Source: Kutzneria sp036403095
Lineage (GTDB): Bacteria; Actinomycetota; Actinomycetes; Mycobacteriales; Pseudonocardiaceae
DNA length: 64,000 nt
Reading direction: 5' to 3'
Assembly (NCBI GenBank): GCA_036403095.1
Contig: DASWRQ010000303.1
Location: 1-64,000, forward strand
How positions within the stretch are numbered: position 1 is the stretch's first letter; each line of letters begins with the position of its first letter. The translations under genes and the position numbers were made by a program. Below are positions 17,801 through 24,497 of this stretch, piece by piece. The notes under the pieces are model-generated. The model was not told where the DNA came from and made no database searches. It saw only the letters and a program-made list of their open reading frames with translations.

Positions 17801-18504
17801 AGCCCCGGGTGCTGAGCGCAGTGCGGGTAGAAGTCGGCCCGCACGCCGATCACCACCCGGTGCGGGGCGTCGAGCAGGGCGGCGATGAACCGCTCGCGTT
17901 CGGCTTCGTCGCCGCAGAGCGTGAACAGCTCCTCGAACTGGTCGACGACGACCACATCCGCGTCCACGCCGTCCAGGGCGGCCATCGGCCGGGCGCCGGG
18001 CGTGATCAGGGCGGTCCGCCCGGACAACGCCGGAATCAGTCCGGCCCGCAGCGCCGACGACTTGCCCGAGCCGGACGGGCCGAACACGGCGGTGAAGCGC
18101 TGCCGCTCGACCCGCTCGGCCAGGTCGGCGACGAGCTGCTCGCGGCCGACGTACCGGTCGGCGTCGCCGACCTCGTAGCCGGCCAGTCCGACGTACGGCG
18201 CAGCGGTGCCGTCGACGTCCGGCGTAACCGGTCGGATCTCCGACGCCGCCCGTACGGCGTGCCAGCGTTGCTCCCATTCCGCGACGTCGCCGCCGCAGCC
18301 TCGGACGTACGCCAGCGTCACGGCCAGGCTGGGAAGGCGCTTTCCACCGGCGGCGTCGGACAACGTGGTGGACGAGAAATGCGCCCGTGCGGCTAATTCC
18401 CGATAGGTCGGCCGACCCGCCCGTTCCCGGAGTTTCCGCAGCTCGGCGGCGAATTCGGTGAGCGCAGAGCCGTCCGGCTCGAGCGGTTGTTCTGCACGCG
18501 GCAT
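14851..18504 (-). CDS. HTH-nSTAND NTPase with 14 WD40 repeats
   Basis: This 1217-residue paralog of the gene at 7123 has the same order: XRE-like HTH (about 10-75), nSTAND domain ('YVGLAGY', Walker A 'GPSGSGKSS' near 141, Walker B 'VVVVDQFEELF'), one membrane helix ('LLAAVVVFAVVAGAAAVVAG'), then WD40 repeats. I count 14 repeats, enough for two full propellers, against seven in the paralog. Both end in a short 'W..YLP..Y..PC' tail. The ATG at 18504 gives 'MPRAEQPLEPDG', matching the paralog start; the frame is open further upstream but looks non-coding there. The 3' end abuts rclA convergently. Sensor or conflict roles are known for STAND families, but this one is uncharacterised to my knowledge. 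Confidence 0.87.
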   Translation of the reverse strand: MPRAEQPLEPDGSALTEFAAELRKLRERAGRPTYRELAARAHFSSTTLSDAAGGKRLPSLAVTLAYVRGCGGDVAEWEQRWHAVRAASEIRPVTPDVDGTAAPYVGLAGYEVGDADRYVGREQLVADLAERVERQRFTAVFGPSGSGKSSALRAGLIPALSGRTALITPGARPMAALDGVDADVVVVDQFEELFTLCGDEAERERFIAALLDAPHRVVIGVRADFYPHCAQHPGLVAAMQDAQVTVGPMTTDELRRAIVTPAARANCSVEGALLATLMSEASGRPGILPLLSHALLETWVRRAGAKLTLAGYQSAGGIAHALARTADTVFDGFSEARQRTARDLFVRLCVLGEGTEDTRRRVPRSELDPGVDDVITQLVDARLVVADRESVEITHEALIRSWPRLRRWLSEDREGLRIHRAVTEATAAWEAMDRDPSALYRGARLEQALQWRGTASLSSREREFLDASELGRHAELAVARRRTQRLRVLLAAVVVFAVVAGAAAVVAGNERTTALKQRDDAQFQQVLAESDWLRDRDPALSAQLAMVAWRLRPGDDSVRTRLLSTQTANLAQTIGDHNGNVYWTSFSPDGAVLATADADDTFRLWDPAARPALLASMPGDQNGWVSAAVFSPVGRVLATTGQAGTVQLWNVADPKSPKRFGPAIAAVGGSVSLLAFSPDGRLLATADNDGTVGLWSVVDPAHPRSLGVLRGHTEAVRSVAFSSDGRLLASGGNDTTVRVWNIQDAEHPVAVGNPLTGNKLLVHAVTFSPDNRFVVSGGQDGTVRIWDVGTGAAVGAPLSEHTSGVWSVAFSHDGSMLATGSADGTAGLWNVADLAHPALLSRATAGGDVYTVSFAPDDNRVVTGSSDGVVRLWSLPGRVLLGHRTTVDAVAFRVDGKLVATGSLDGVVRLWRVEDSSLLAEIPAPAGEVASCSASCTDIEISPDGRLLAVLSQAKVLRLWDIHNPEQPVLLNDGLRVKTPYRAAFAFSPDGRTMALPEDDHSVQLWDVTDPRAPFVVGRVTGEIGGNAVVFSPNGRLLATVDSDHSIRLWDVSVRSAPRAAEQLTGNSGAVVTIAFSPDGGTLASAGSDQTVRLWDVAARAAAVMPGHTRSVSTVAFSPDGRTLASGSTDQTIRFWDVGGRSALGAPMAALTSRGAGLTYSPDGRYLAVSDDANAVRLLDLDVEHAVSRICGTTDPVKEAQWWRYLPTLAYDQPCAD

Positions 18505-18553
18505 GAAGCCCCCAGACCTTGGCCGGCGCGATCCGAGCCATTGTCCGGTTCTT

Positions 18554-18587
18554 GTTGTCCGGCGTCCACCCTCCGGCGCCGGACAAC
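18554..18587. promoter_or_regulatory. 11-bp inverted repeat upstream of second nSTAND gene
   Basis: GTTGTCCGGCG and CGCCGGACAAC are perfect arms around 12 bases. The centre is about 66 bp upstream of the nSTAND start at 18504 and about 90 bp upstream of the secreted-protein gene at 18663. A half copy, TTGTCCGG, occurs just left at 18541-18548. It could be an operator for both divergent units or a transcribed hairpin. Confidence 0.4.
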
Positions 18588-18609
18588 CCCGGAGCGCTAC
18601 ACAGTCGGC

Positions 18610-18642
18610 AGCCCCCGGTCGGAATGAGGGGAACCGGGGGCT
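18610..18642 (+). promoter_or_regulatory. leader hairpin before the secreted-protein genes
   Basis: AGCCCCCGGT and ACCGGGGGCT form a perfect 10-bp stem with a 13-base loop. The stem ends three bases before the AAGGGGG ribosome site of the gene at 18663. No U-tract follows, so it is more likely a leader structure affecting mRNA stability or initiation than a terminator. Confidence 0.35.
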
Positions 18643-18662
18643 CTCGCAAGGGGGCCAATCAC

Positions 18663-19667
18663 ATGCACAAACGCATCGCTGTACTGGCGACCGCGATCCT
18701 CGCGCTGGGGGCCGGCACGGCAGCACCCGCCGCGGCAACGGCGAAAACCTGCGCCTGGCAGGTGTCGAAGGTGTCCACGCCGACCGGTTTGGACGAGCGG
18801 TTCACCCGAGTCACCGGCACCGACAGCCATGGCGACTACTCCGGGTGGACGTTGGGAAACACCAGCGACGCCGCCGTGCCGCTGCTCTGGACCAACGGCC
18901 GGCCGCGCATCGCCGACGAGTTGAGCGACTTCACGTATCCGCAGGTCGTGGACGAGAACTCGGCCGGCACCGTGCTGGTGTCCGGCACCCAGCGCAGCAC
19001 CGGCCGCGCGGGCGCGTTCCTGTTCGCCAACGGCCACTCCGGTCACGGCACGCTCACCTACCTTCCGACGCCCGCCGGCTACGAAACCGACTACGCGACC
19101 GCGCTGAACGAGCGGGGCGACGTGCTGGCCCGTGGCCACGCGGTGAAGGACGGCCACCAGGTGTCGCTGTACTGGTCGACGCTGGCCGCGGGTCCGATCG
19201 TCATCGACACCCCGTACGGCTCGGGCATCGACCTGGACGACGACGGCACCGTGCTGCTCTACGACGGCGCGGACAACCCGGCGCACCTGTGGCGCCACGG
19301 TCAGATCGTCCCGGTGGCCGCCACGTACCCGACGCTGTTCGCGGCCATCCGCAACGGCACGGTCATCGGCACCTTGGTCGAGTCGCCGTGGCCCGAGTCG
19401 CAGTCCCTGCTGTGGCGCGAACCCGGCACGGCCCGGGCCATCGACAACGGCGGCACCGCGCAGGCCATCAACGCTCACGGCCTGATCGCCGGCAGCAAGG
19501 GCTCCCTGGTCGGTCCGCCGGCCGTGTGGTCCGGCACCACCTACCTGGCCGACCTGCCGCTGCCGGCCGGCGTCACCGACGACAACGACGTGTACGTGGT
19601 CGGCGACGACAACACGATCTTCGGCCGAGCCTCCGACTACGGCCCGCTCAAGTGGAACTGCGCATGA
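18663..19667 (+). CDS. secreted protein with HAF-like repeats
   Basis: This 334-residue protein starts with a signal peptide of about 26 residues ending in 'APAAATA'. The remainder is beta-rich, with recurring units of the type 'G-D-G-W-LW-x-G' such as 'VPLLWTNGRP', 'AHLWRHGQ', 'LLWREPG' and 'AVWSGTTYL'. These resemble extracellular HAF-type or propeller repeats. No catalytic motif is visible. AAGGGGG seven or so bases before ATG 18663 supports the start. It is followed at once by two tachylectin-hydrolase genes on the same strand and probably belongs to the same exported set. I do not assign an activity. Confidence 0.65.
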   Translation: MHKRIAVLATAILALGAGTAAPAAATAKTCAWQVSKVSTPTGLDERFTRVTGTDSHGDYSGWTLGNTSDAAVPLLWTNGRPRIADELSDFTYPQVVDENSAGTVLVSGTQRSTGRAGAFLFANGHSGHGTLTYLPTPAGYETDYATALNERGDVLARGHAVKDGHQVSLYWSTLAAGPIVIDTPYGSGIDLDDDGTVLLYDGADNPAHLWRHGQIVPVAATYPTLFAAIRNGTVIGTLVESPWPESQSLLWREPGTARAIDNGGTAQAINAHGLIAGSKGSLVGPPAVWSGTTYLADLPLPAGVTDDNDVYVVGDDNTIFGRASDYGPLKWNCA

Positions 19668-19678
19668 AAGGCAGAAGC

Positions 19679-21004
19679 ATGCCCGCACTGCTGCGACGGA
19701 TGCGAGCGGCGCTGGTCGCCCTCGCCCTCACGCTCGGCTGCGTCACGACGATCGCCGTGCAGACCAGCCCGGTCGCCCACGCCGACGCGACCTGCACGGC
19801 CAACGTCTCGGTCTACGGCGTGCTCGCCGACAGCCGCCTGACGTACACGTCCATCGACCCGGACAACGGCAACATCCTGCACGTCATCACGTCCGGCACG
19901 CCGCTGCCCTTCACGGCCAAGGCGATGGCGACGCTGAACGCCAACACCGTGGTCGTCACGTCCACCACCGGCAAGCTCTACCGGGTCGACGTGATCACCA
20001 ACAACACCAGCCTGACCTACACCGCCAGCGAGCTGCAGAGCGGCTGGACCCACAACCTGCTGACCTATGACGGTCACGGCCACATCTACGGCACGACGTC
20101 CGGTGGGCAGCTCCTCCAGTACCTGATGTCGGCCAAGGACGGCAAGCCGGGCGAGCTCCAGATCGGCCAGCGGGTGGAGATCGGCAACGGCGGCTTCTAC
20201 CTCAAGACCCTGGCGGCGGTGGCCGACGACCGCCTGATCGCCACCGCCTCGGACGGCCAGCTGATCAGCTACGCCGTCAACGCCTCCGCCGGCTACACCC
20301 GGGCTCAGCTCGACAACGCCGGCTGGCAGAGCTTCGCCAACCTGGTCTCGCCCGGCGGCGGCCTGTACTACGGCAAGAACCCCGACGGCGCCATGTACTG
20401 GTACGAGGACGGCGACCCGACCGACGGCCGCGGCGCCGACATCACCTACCACCTCGATGACCCGGTGGCCTCCCGCGGCTGGACCCAGGTCCTGCTCTCG
20501 GCCGACCCGACCACGTGCACGGCCAAGCCGGCGGTCAACCCGCTGCGCAGCAAGATCGTCGCCGGGGCCACCGCCGAGGCCGGCACCCCGGAGCGGGACT
20601 GCGACAAGTACAACACCGCCTGCAACGGGGGTGCGACCCCGTGGTGCGCGATGTTCGCGACCTGGGCGTGGTGGCAGGCCGGCGTCGCCGACGTGCCGCG
20701 CGGCACCCTGGCCGCCCGTGGTCTCGGCGAGTGGGGCGTCAACCACCACCTGTTCAAGTCCCGCTCCAGCAGCACCCACGGCAGCCCGAAGCCGGGCGAC
20801 TGGGCCATCTACGGCCCGCCGGACGGCAACTCCGGCGGCCACGTGGACGTCGTCACCGCGGTGCACCCGGACGGGACGCTGACCGTGGTCGGCGGCAACG
20901 TCAGCAACCAGGTCAAGCAACGCGTCATCGACCCGGCCACGGCCAGGCAGGGCGCAGACGGCGACCAGCCGATCTCCGGCTACGTCTCCCCGCCCGGCGC
21001 CTGA
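19679..21004 (+). CDS. secreted tachylectin-like propeller plus CHAP amidase
   Basis: This 441-residue exported protein has a signal peptide (about 1-35, ending 'PVAHA'). A beta-propeller of the tachylectin type follows at about 45-275, with repeats such as 'KLYRVDVIT' and 'LTYDGHGHIYG'. The C-terminal CHAP domain has its nucleophile cysteine in 'TPWCAMFATWAWW' and histidine in 'GGHVDVVTAV'. CHAP enzymes cut peptidoglycan peptide bonds, and tachylectin-2 binds N-acetyl-hexosamines, so a wall-targeted hydrolase is plausible. I chose ATG 19679 because AAAGG stands seven bases before it. An ATG at 19664 overlapping the previous stop is also possible. Confidence 0.82.
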   Translation: MPALLRRMRAALVALALTLGCVTTIAVQTSPVAHADATCTANVSVYGVLADSRLTYTSIDPDNGNILHVITSGTPLPFTAKAMATLNANTVVVTSTTGKLYRVDVITNNTSLTYTASELQSGWTHNLLTYDGHGHIYGTTSGGQLLQYLMSAKDGKPGELQIGQRVEIGNGGFYLKTLAAVADDRLIATASDGQLISYAVNASAGYTRAQLDNAGWQSFANLVSPGGGLYYGKNPDGAMYWYEDGDPTDGRGADITYHLDDPVASRGWTQVLLSADPTTCTAKPAVNPLRSKIVAGATAEAGTPERDCDKYNTACNGGATPWCAMFATWAWWQAGVADVPRGTLAARGLGEWGVNHHLFKSRSSSTHGSPKPGDWAIYGPPDGNSGGHVDVVTAVHPDGTLTVVGGNVSNQVKQRVIDPATARQGADGDQPISGYVSPPGA

Positions 21005-21032
21005 AGCAGCTGGGCCTGACGCCACTTCTCAT

Positions 21033-21064
21033 GACGGCGCCGCGTCCCCAGGCGCGGCGCCGTC
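21033..21064 (+). terminator. stem-loop between the two tachylectin genes
   Basis: GACGGCGCCGCG and CGCGGCGCCGTC form a perfect 12-bp stem with an 8-base loop. It lies 29 bp after the CHAP gene stop and 20 bp before the next gene start. There is no U-tract. It may terminate or only attenuate transcription into the next gene. Confidence 0.55.
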
Positions 21065-21083
21065 CCCCAACCTGGAGTCCTCT

Positions 21084-22403
21084 GTGCGTTTCGCAGCAAG
21101 AACGATCGCCATCGCGGCGGCCGCGGTCACCGTGCTGACCGCCGGCACGGCCCAGGCCGCCACCGATTCCGACAACGCCGTCCGGGCCCGTGTCGCGCAG
21201 GTCGCCGCGTACCAGACGGAGCCGTGCAACGGCGCGCCGACCGCCGCCGACACCGCCGCCGCGACCAAGCTCAACGGCGTGCTCACCCAGGGCCTGAAGA
21301 ACTCGATGACCGCCTACCGCGTCTCGTGCGCCCGGGCCGTCATCGACGCCGTGCAGAAGCGCGGGCTGGACGAGCGGGCCGCGGTCATCGCCATCACCAC
21401 CACGATCGTCGAGTCGACCATCGAGAACATCAGCGAGAAGGTAGACCACAGCAGCCTTGGCCTGTTCCAGCAGATCGACTCCTGGGGCACCGCGGCGCAG
21501 CGGCTCAACCCGAGCTGGGCCACCAACAAGTTCCTGGACGCGATGGAGCACTTATATCCCAACGGCAGTTGGCGCACCGCCGACATCGGCGACGTCTGCC
21601 AGAACGTGCAGGGCTCCGGCTTCCCCGACCGCTACGGCCAGCAGACGCTGGACGCCCAGCGCATCGTGGACGAGCTGAGCGGTCCCGGCGCGGTCACCGT
21701 GCAGATCTACGGCGCGCTGTCCGACGGCCGGCTGACCTACTCCACGATCAACTCGCAGACCGGCGACCGCACCAAGACCCTGGCGTCCTCGGCCTCCCTC
21801 GGTTTCGTGCCGAAGGCGTTGGCCGCGCTGAACTTCAACACCCTGCTGGTCACCTCGCCGGCCGGTCAGCTGTACCGGGTGGACATCGTCACCAACAAGG
21901 ACTCGCTGACGTTCTCGGCCCTGACCCCGTTGGGCGGCGGCTGGACGCACGACATGCTGACCTACGACGGGCACGGCCACCTCTACGGCATCGCCGACGG
22001 CAAGCTGATGTCCTATGTGGTCTCCCGGCCCAAGCCGGCGGAATCCCAGGTGGGGCAACGGGTCGAGATCGGCCAGGGCTTCACCATGCGCACCATCGCC
22101 GGCACCGGCGACGACTGGGTGCTCGGCATCAGCACCGCCGGTGTGCTGCGCTCGTACCACATCGCGGCCGACCACAGTTGGACCGGCGTGACGCTGGCCG
22201 ACCGCTGGAGCACGTTCGACCGCATCGTCTCGCCCGGCTACGGCCTGTACTACGCGCAGACCCGTGACGGCGCGCTGTACCGGTACTTCGACCACAACCC
22301 CTACGACCTCAACGGTTCGGATATCGAGGGGTTCGGAACCGACCCGGTCGACACGCACGGCTGGACCCAGATCCAGCTCTCGGCCGTGCCGCTGGTCGGC
22401 TGA
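21084..22403 (+). CDS. secreted lysozyme-like domain plus tachylectin-like propeller
   Basis: This 439-residue protein has a signal peptide of about 25 residues ending 'GTAQA'. A helical domain at about 60-185 contains 'TTTIVESTIENISEK...SLGLFQQIDSWG', the signature of lysozyme-like or transglycosylase-like domains in actinomycete exoproteins. Residues from about 205 to the end form the same tachylectin-like propeller as the preceding gene ('LYRVDIVTNKDSL', 'LTYDGHGHLYG'). The domain order is reversed relative to the CHAP protein. The GTG at 21084 is preceded by GGAG. The role in wall cleavage is inferred; the glutamate in 'IVESTIEN' would be the catalytic candidate. Confidence 0.78.
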   Translation: MRFAARTIAIAAAAVTVLTAGTAQAATDSDNAVRARVAQVAAYQTEPCNGAPTAADTAAATKLNGVLTQGLKNSMTAYRVSCARAVIDAVQKRGLDERAAVIAITTTIVESTIENISEKVDHSSLGLFQQIDSWGTAAQRLNPSWATNKFLDAMEHLYPNGSWRTADIGDVCQNVQGSGFPDRYGQQTLDAQRIVDELSGPGAVTVQIYGALSDGRLTYSTINSQTGDRTKTLASSASLGFVPKALAALNFNTLLVTSPAGQLYRVDIVTNKDSLTFSALTPLGGGWTHDMLTYDGHGHLYGIADGKLMSYVVSRPKPAESQVGQRVEIGQGFTMRTIAGTGDDWVLGISTAGVLRSYHIAADHSWTGVTLADRWSTFDRIVSPGYGLYYAQTRDGALYRYFDHNPYDLNGSDIEGFGTDPVDTHGWTQIQLSAVPLVG

Positions 22404-22407
22404 GGGG

Positions 22408-22443
22408 GCCGGGATCCCTGGTCGGGGGGCCAGGGATCCCGGC
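22408..22443. terminator. bidirectional stem-loop terminator
   Basis: GCCGGGATCCCTGG and CCAGGGATCCCGGC form a perfect 14-bp stem with an 8-base G-rich loop. It fills the 42-bp gap between two convergent genes, four bases after one stop and three before the other. Confidence 0.75.
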
Positions 22444-22445
22444 TG

Positions 22446-23273
22446 TCACGCGAATTCGATGATCAGCCGGGCCAGTTCGGCCGGCTGGTCCTCGGACACG
22501 AACGTCCACGAGTCGGCCACGTCGACCAGGCGGGCGTCGGGCAGGATCGCGGCCAGGCGGTCGAACAGCGAGGCGCGGAACACCTTGTCCTCCGCCGCCC
22601 GGACCAGCAGCACCGGCTTGGTGAAGCGGGGCAGCACTTCGGCCGCGGCCAGGGTGTGCCGGTTGTCCACGCCGACCAGGAAACGCTTGAGGTCACGGCG
22701 AATCGCCGCGTTGTCCCGGCACGGCCGCACGTACGACGCCATGATCTCGGCCGGGATGCCGCGTTTGGCCAGCCAGCCGAAGGAGTTCGGCTGCTTCTGC
22801 ACCACCGGGAACTGGAGCGCGCGGCTCAGCAGCCACGGCGCGCCGGGCCTACGGATCATCCTCGTCAGCGCGTCGAAAGGCTTGGGAAAGAACTCCTCGA
22901 ACGCGTCGCACGGCGTGAGCACGACCCGCCCGACCCGCTCCGGGTGGTTGGCCATCAGGATCTGGGTCAGCGCGCCGCCGGTGTCGTTGGCCACGATCGT
23001 CACGTCGGTGAGATCCAACGCCGCCAGGAAGTCGGCGATCAGCCTGGCCAGGCCCGGCGGTGTGAGGTCGGCGTCGGCCGGCATCGGCGTCCGGTGCGCG
23101 CCCAGCGGCAGAGTCGGTGCGAAGCAACGGAATCCAGCATCAGCGACCAGCGGCACGACCTTGCGCCACAGGTCGGCGTTGACCAGCAGGCCATGGATGA
23201 ACACGACCGACCGGCCGGACCCTTGCTCGGCGTAGGCGACCTGACCACCCGGCAGCCTCACGGTGTCAACCAT
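22446..23273 (-). CDS. alpha/beta hydrolase with Asp nucleophile position
   Basis: This 275-residue single-domain alpha/beta-hydrolase has the oxyanion motif 'VVFIHGLLVNADLW'. The nucleophile elbow reads 'VANDTGGAL', placing Asp97 where most relatives have serine, as in haloalkane dehalogenases. Near the end, 'SWTFVSEDQP' aligns with the dehalogenase 'AHFIQEDSP' as I recall it, so threonine occupies the catalytic histidine position. The protein may therefore be inactive or use another base. AGGAGG precedes ATG 23273. The first 20 codons are inside a 119-bp tandem repeat that continues upstream. Confidence 0.75.
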   Translation of the reverse strand: MVDTVRLPGGQVAYAEQGSGRSVVFIHGLLVNADLWRKVVPLVADAGFRCFAPTLPLGAHRTPMPADADLTPPGLARLIADFLAALDLTDVTIVANDTGGALTQILMANHPERVGRVVLTPCDAFEEFFPKPFDALTRMIRRPGAPWLLSRALQFPVVQKQPNSFGWLAKRGIPAEIMASYVRPCRDNAAIRRDLKRFLVGVDNRHTLAAAEVLPRFTKPVLLVRAAEDKVFRASLFDRLAAILPDARLVDVADSWTFVSEDQPAELARLIIEFA

Positions 23274-23567
23274 GCCGACCTCCTCGGTAGCTCGTCCACG
23301 CAGCCCACAAGCACGTCAAACGCGGCCTGCCGGCCAGCCCCATGCTCGGTGTAGACGACCTCGCCGCCCGGCAGCCTCACGGCGTCAACCATGCCGACCT
23401 CCTCGGCGGCTCATCGACACAGCCCGCAAGCACGTCGAATGCGGCCTGCCGGCCGGACCTTGCTCGGCGTACGCAACCTGGCCGCCCGGCAACCTCACGG
23501 CGTCGACCACGCTGACCTCCTCGGCGGCTCATCCACGCAGCCCGCAAGCACGTCGAACGCGGCCTGC
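23212..23567. repeat. three tandem copies of a 119-bp gene-junction unit
   Basis: The units are 23212-23330, 23331-23449 and 23450-23567 (118 bp). Each contains, on the minus strand, the last codons of the patatin gene, an AGGAGG-type ribosome site and the first 20 or so codons of the alpha/beta-hydrolase gene. They abut without spacers and differ by scattered substitutions plus a single-base deletion in the third. Unit 2 encodes a complete mini-frame from ATG 23392 that overlaps the real hydrolase start. This is a duplicated intergenic junction, not a CRISPR. Confidence 0.9.
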
Positions 23568-24448
23568 CGGCCGGCGTGCACGGCCGCGCGCAGGCGGCTC
23601 AGGCGTCGGTCGGTGCGGCCGATGCGGGCGCTGCCCAGCGGCGGCCGAATCTGCAGGGTCGCGGGGTGTTCGGCCAGCAGCCGCTCCTCCTCCGCCCGCA
23701 GCACGTCGCCGCGCAGCCATGGCTCGAGTGCACCCGGGGCTCGGCGGGCGAACCACCGCGCCGCCACCAGCCGTTCGGCCAGCGGCGGCGGCCCCGACGT
23801 CTCGTCCTCGCGCACCGTGCGCAGGGCGAGGATGTGGGTGGCCCGCTGGGCCAGCGCCGTCCTGACCGGCACCGATTCAGCCAGGCCCGCGTCGATGAGC
23901 TGCCGCCCGTCGATCTCCACCGGGCCACCGGCCAGAATGGGCATCCTCGTCGACGCCCGCAGCGCCTCCTGGACGCCGGCCTGGCTGTGGATCAGGCCGT
24001 GCAGGTCGACCGCCTCGCCGGTGCGCGCGTCGGTGGCGATCGGGTGAAACTCGACCGGGTTGTCGACGATCTCCTGGAAGCCCATCGGCATGATCGTGGT
24101 GTAGACCGTGTCGACCAGGAACCCCGTGTCCACCACCGGCTTGCGCCGTAGGGCGTTGCCGAGGTTGATGGTGGTGCGCATGATCAGCGGGTCCCACCAG
24201 GCATGCTGCGTCTTCTCGGCCCGCCCGCACAGCAGCCAGGCCGCGTTGAGCGAGCCGGCCGAGCTGCCGTAGACGGCGTCGAAGGCCGGCAACAGCCCCA
24301 GCTGCTCGATGGCGATCGTCATGCCGCTGGAGTACGCGGCGCGGGAGCTGCCGCCCTCGACCAGCACCGCCAGGCGTGCGTCGTCACTGCGCCGCCCGGG
24401 AAGGGTTCCCTCGCGCATGCGGTCACGGAGCAGCTGAAGAACGGTCAC
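23495..24448 (-). CDS. patatin-like phospholipase
   Basis: The protein has about 317 residues and the patatin catalytic dyad: Ser in 'YGSSAGSLN' and Asp in 'LIDAGLAES', with the oxyanion stretch 'VLVEGGSSRAAYSSG'. Patatins release fatty acids from membrane lipids; no signal peptide is seen, so it acts in the cytoplasm or at the inner membrane face. The start is uncertain: GTG 24448 follows AAAGAG closely, TTG 24466 would add six residues, and an ATG lies ten codons inside. Its last 20 or so codons form part of the 119-bp repeat, and its stop overlaps a pseudo-start of the hydrolase type, suggesting coupled translation. Confidence 0.8.
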   Translation of the reverse strand: MTVLQLLRDRMREGTLPGRRSDDARLAVLVEGGSSRAAYSSGMTIAIEQLGLLPAFDAVYGSSAGSLNAAWLLCGRAEKTQHAWWDPLIMRTTINLGNALRRKPVVDTGFLVDTVYTTIMPMGFQEIVDNPVEFHPIATDARTGEAVDLHGLIHSQAGVQEALRASTRMPILAGGPVEIDGRQLIDAGLAESVPVRTALAQRATHILALRTVREDETSGPPPLAERLVAARWFARRAPGALEPWLRGDVLRAEEERLLAEHPATLQIRPPLGSARIGRTDRRLSRLRAAVHAGRQAAFDVLAGCVDEPPRRSAWSTP

Positions 24449-24497
24449 CACCTCTTTATACCCCAACCGCCCCGCTCAGGCGGCATCCGTGACCGTT

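Noticed and set aside
23212..23567. Possible CRISPR-like array.
   Set aside because: The 119-bp units abut directly with no spacers and carry pieces of the two flanking genes.
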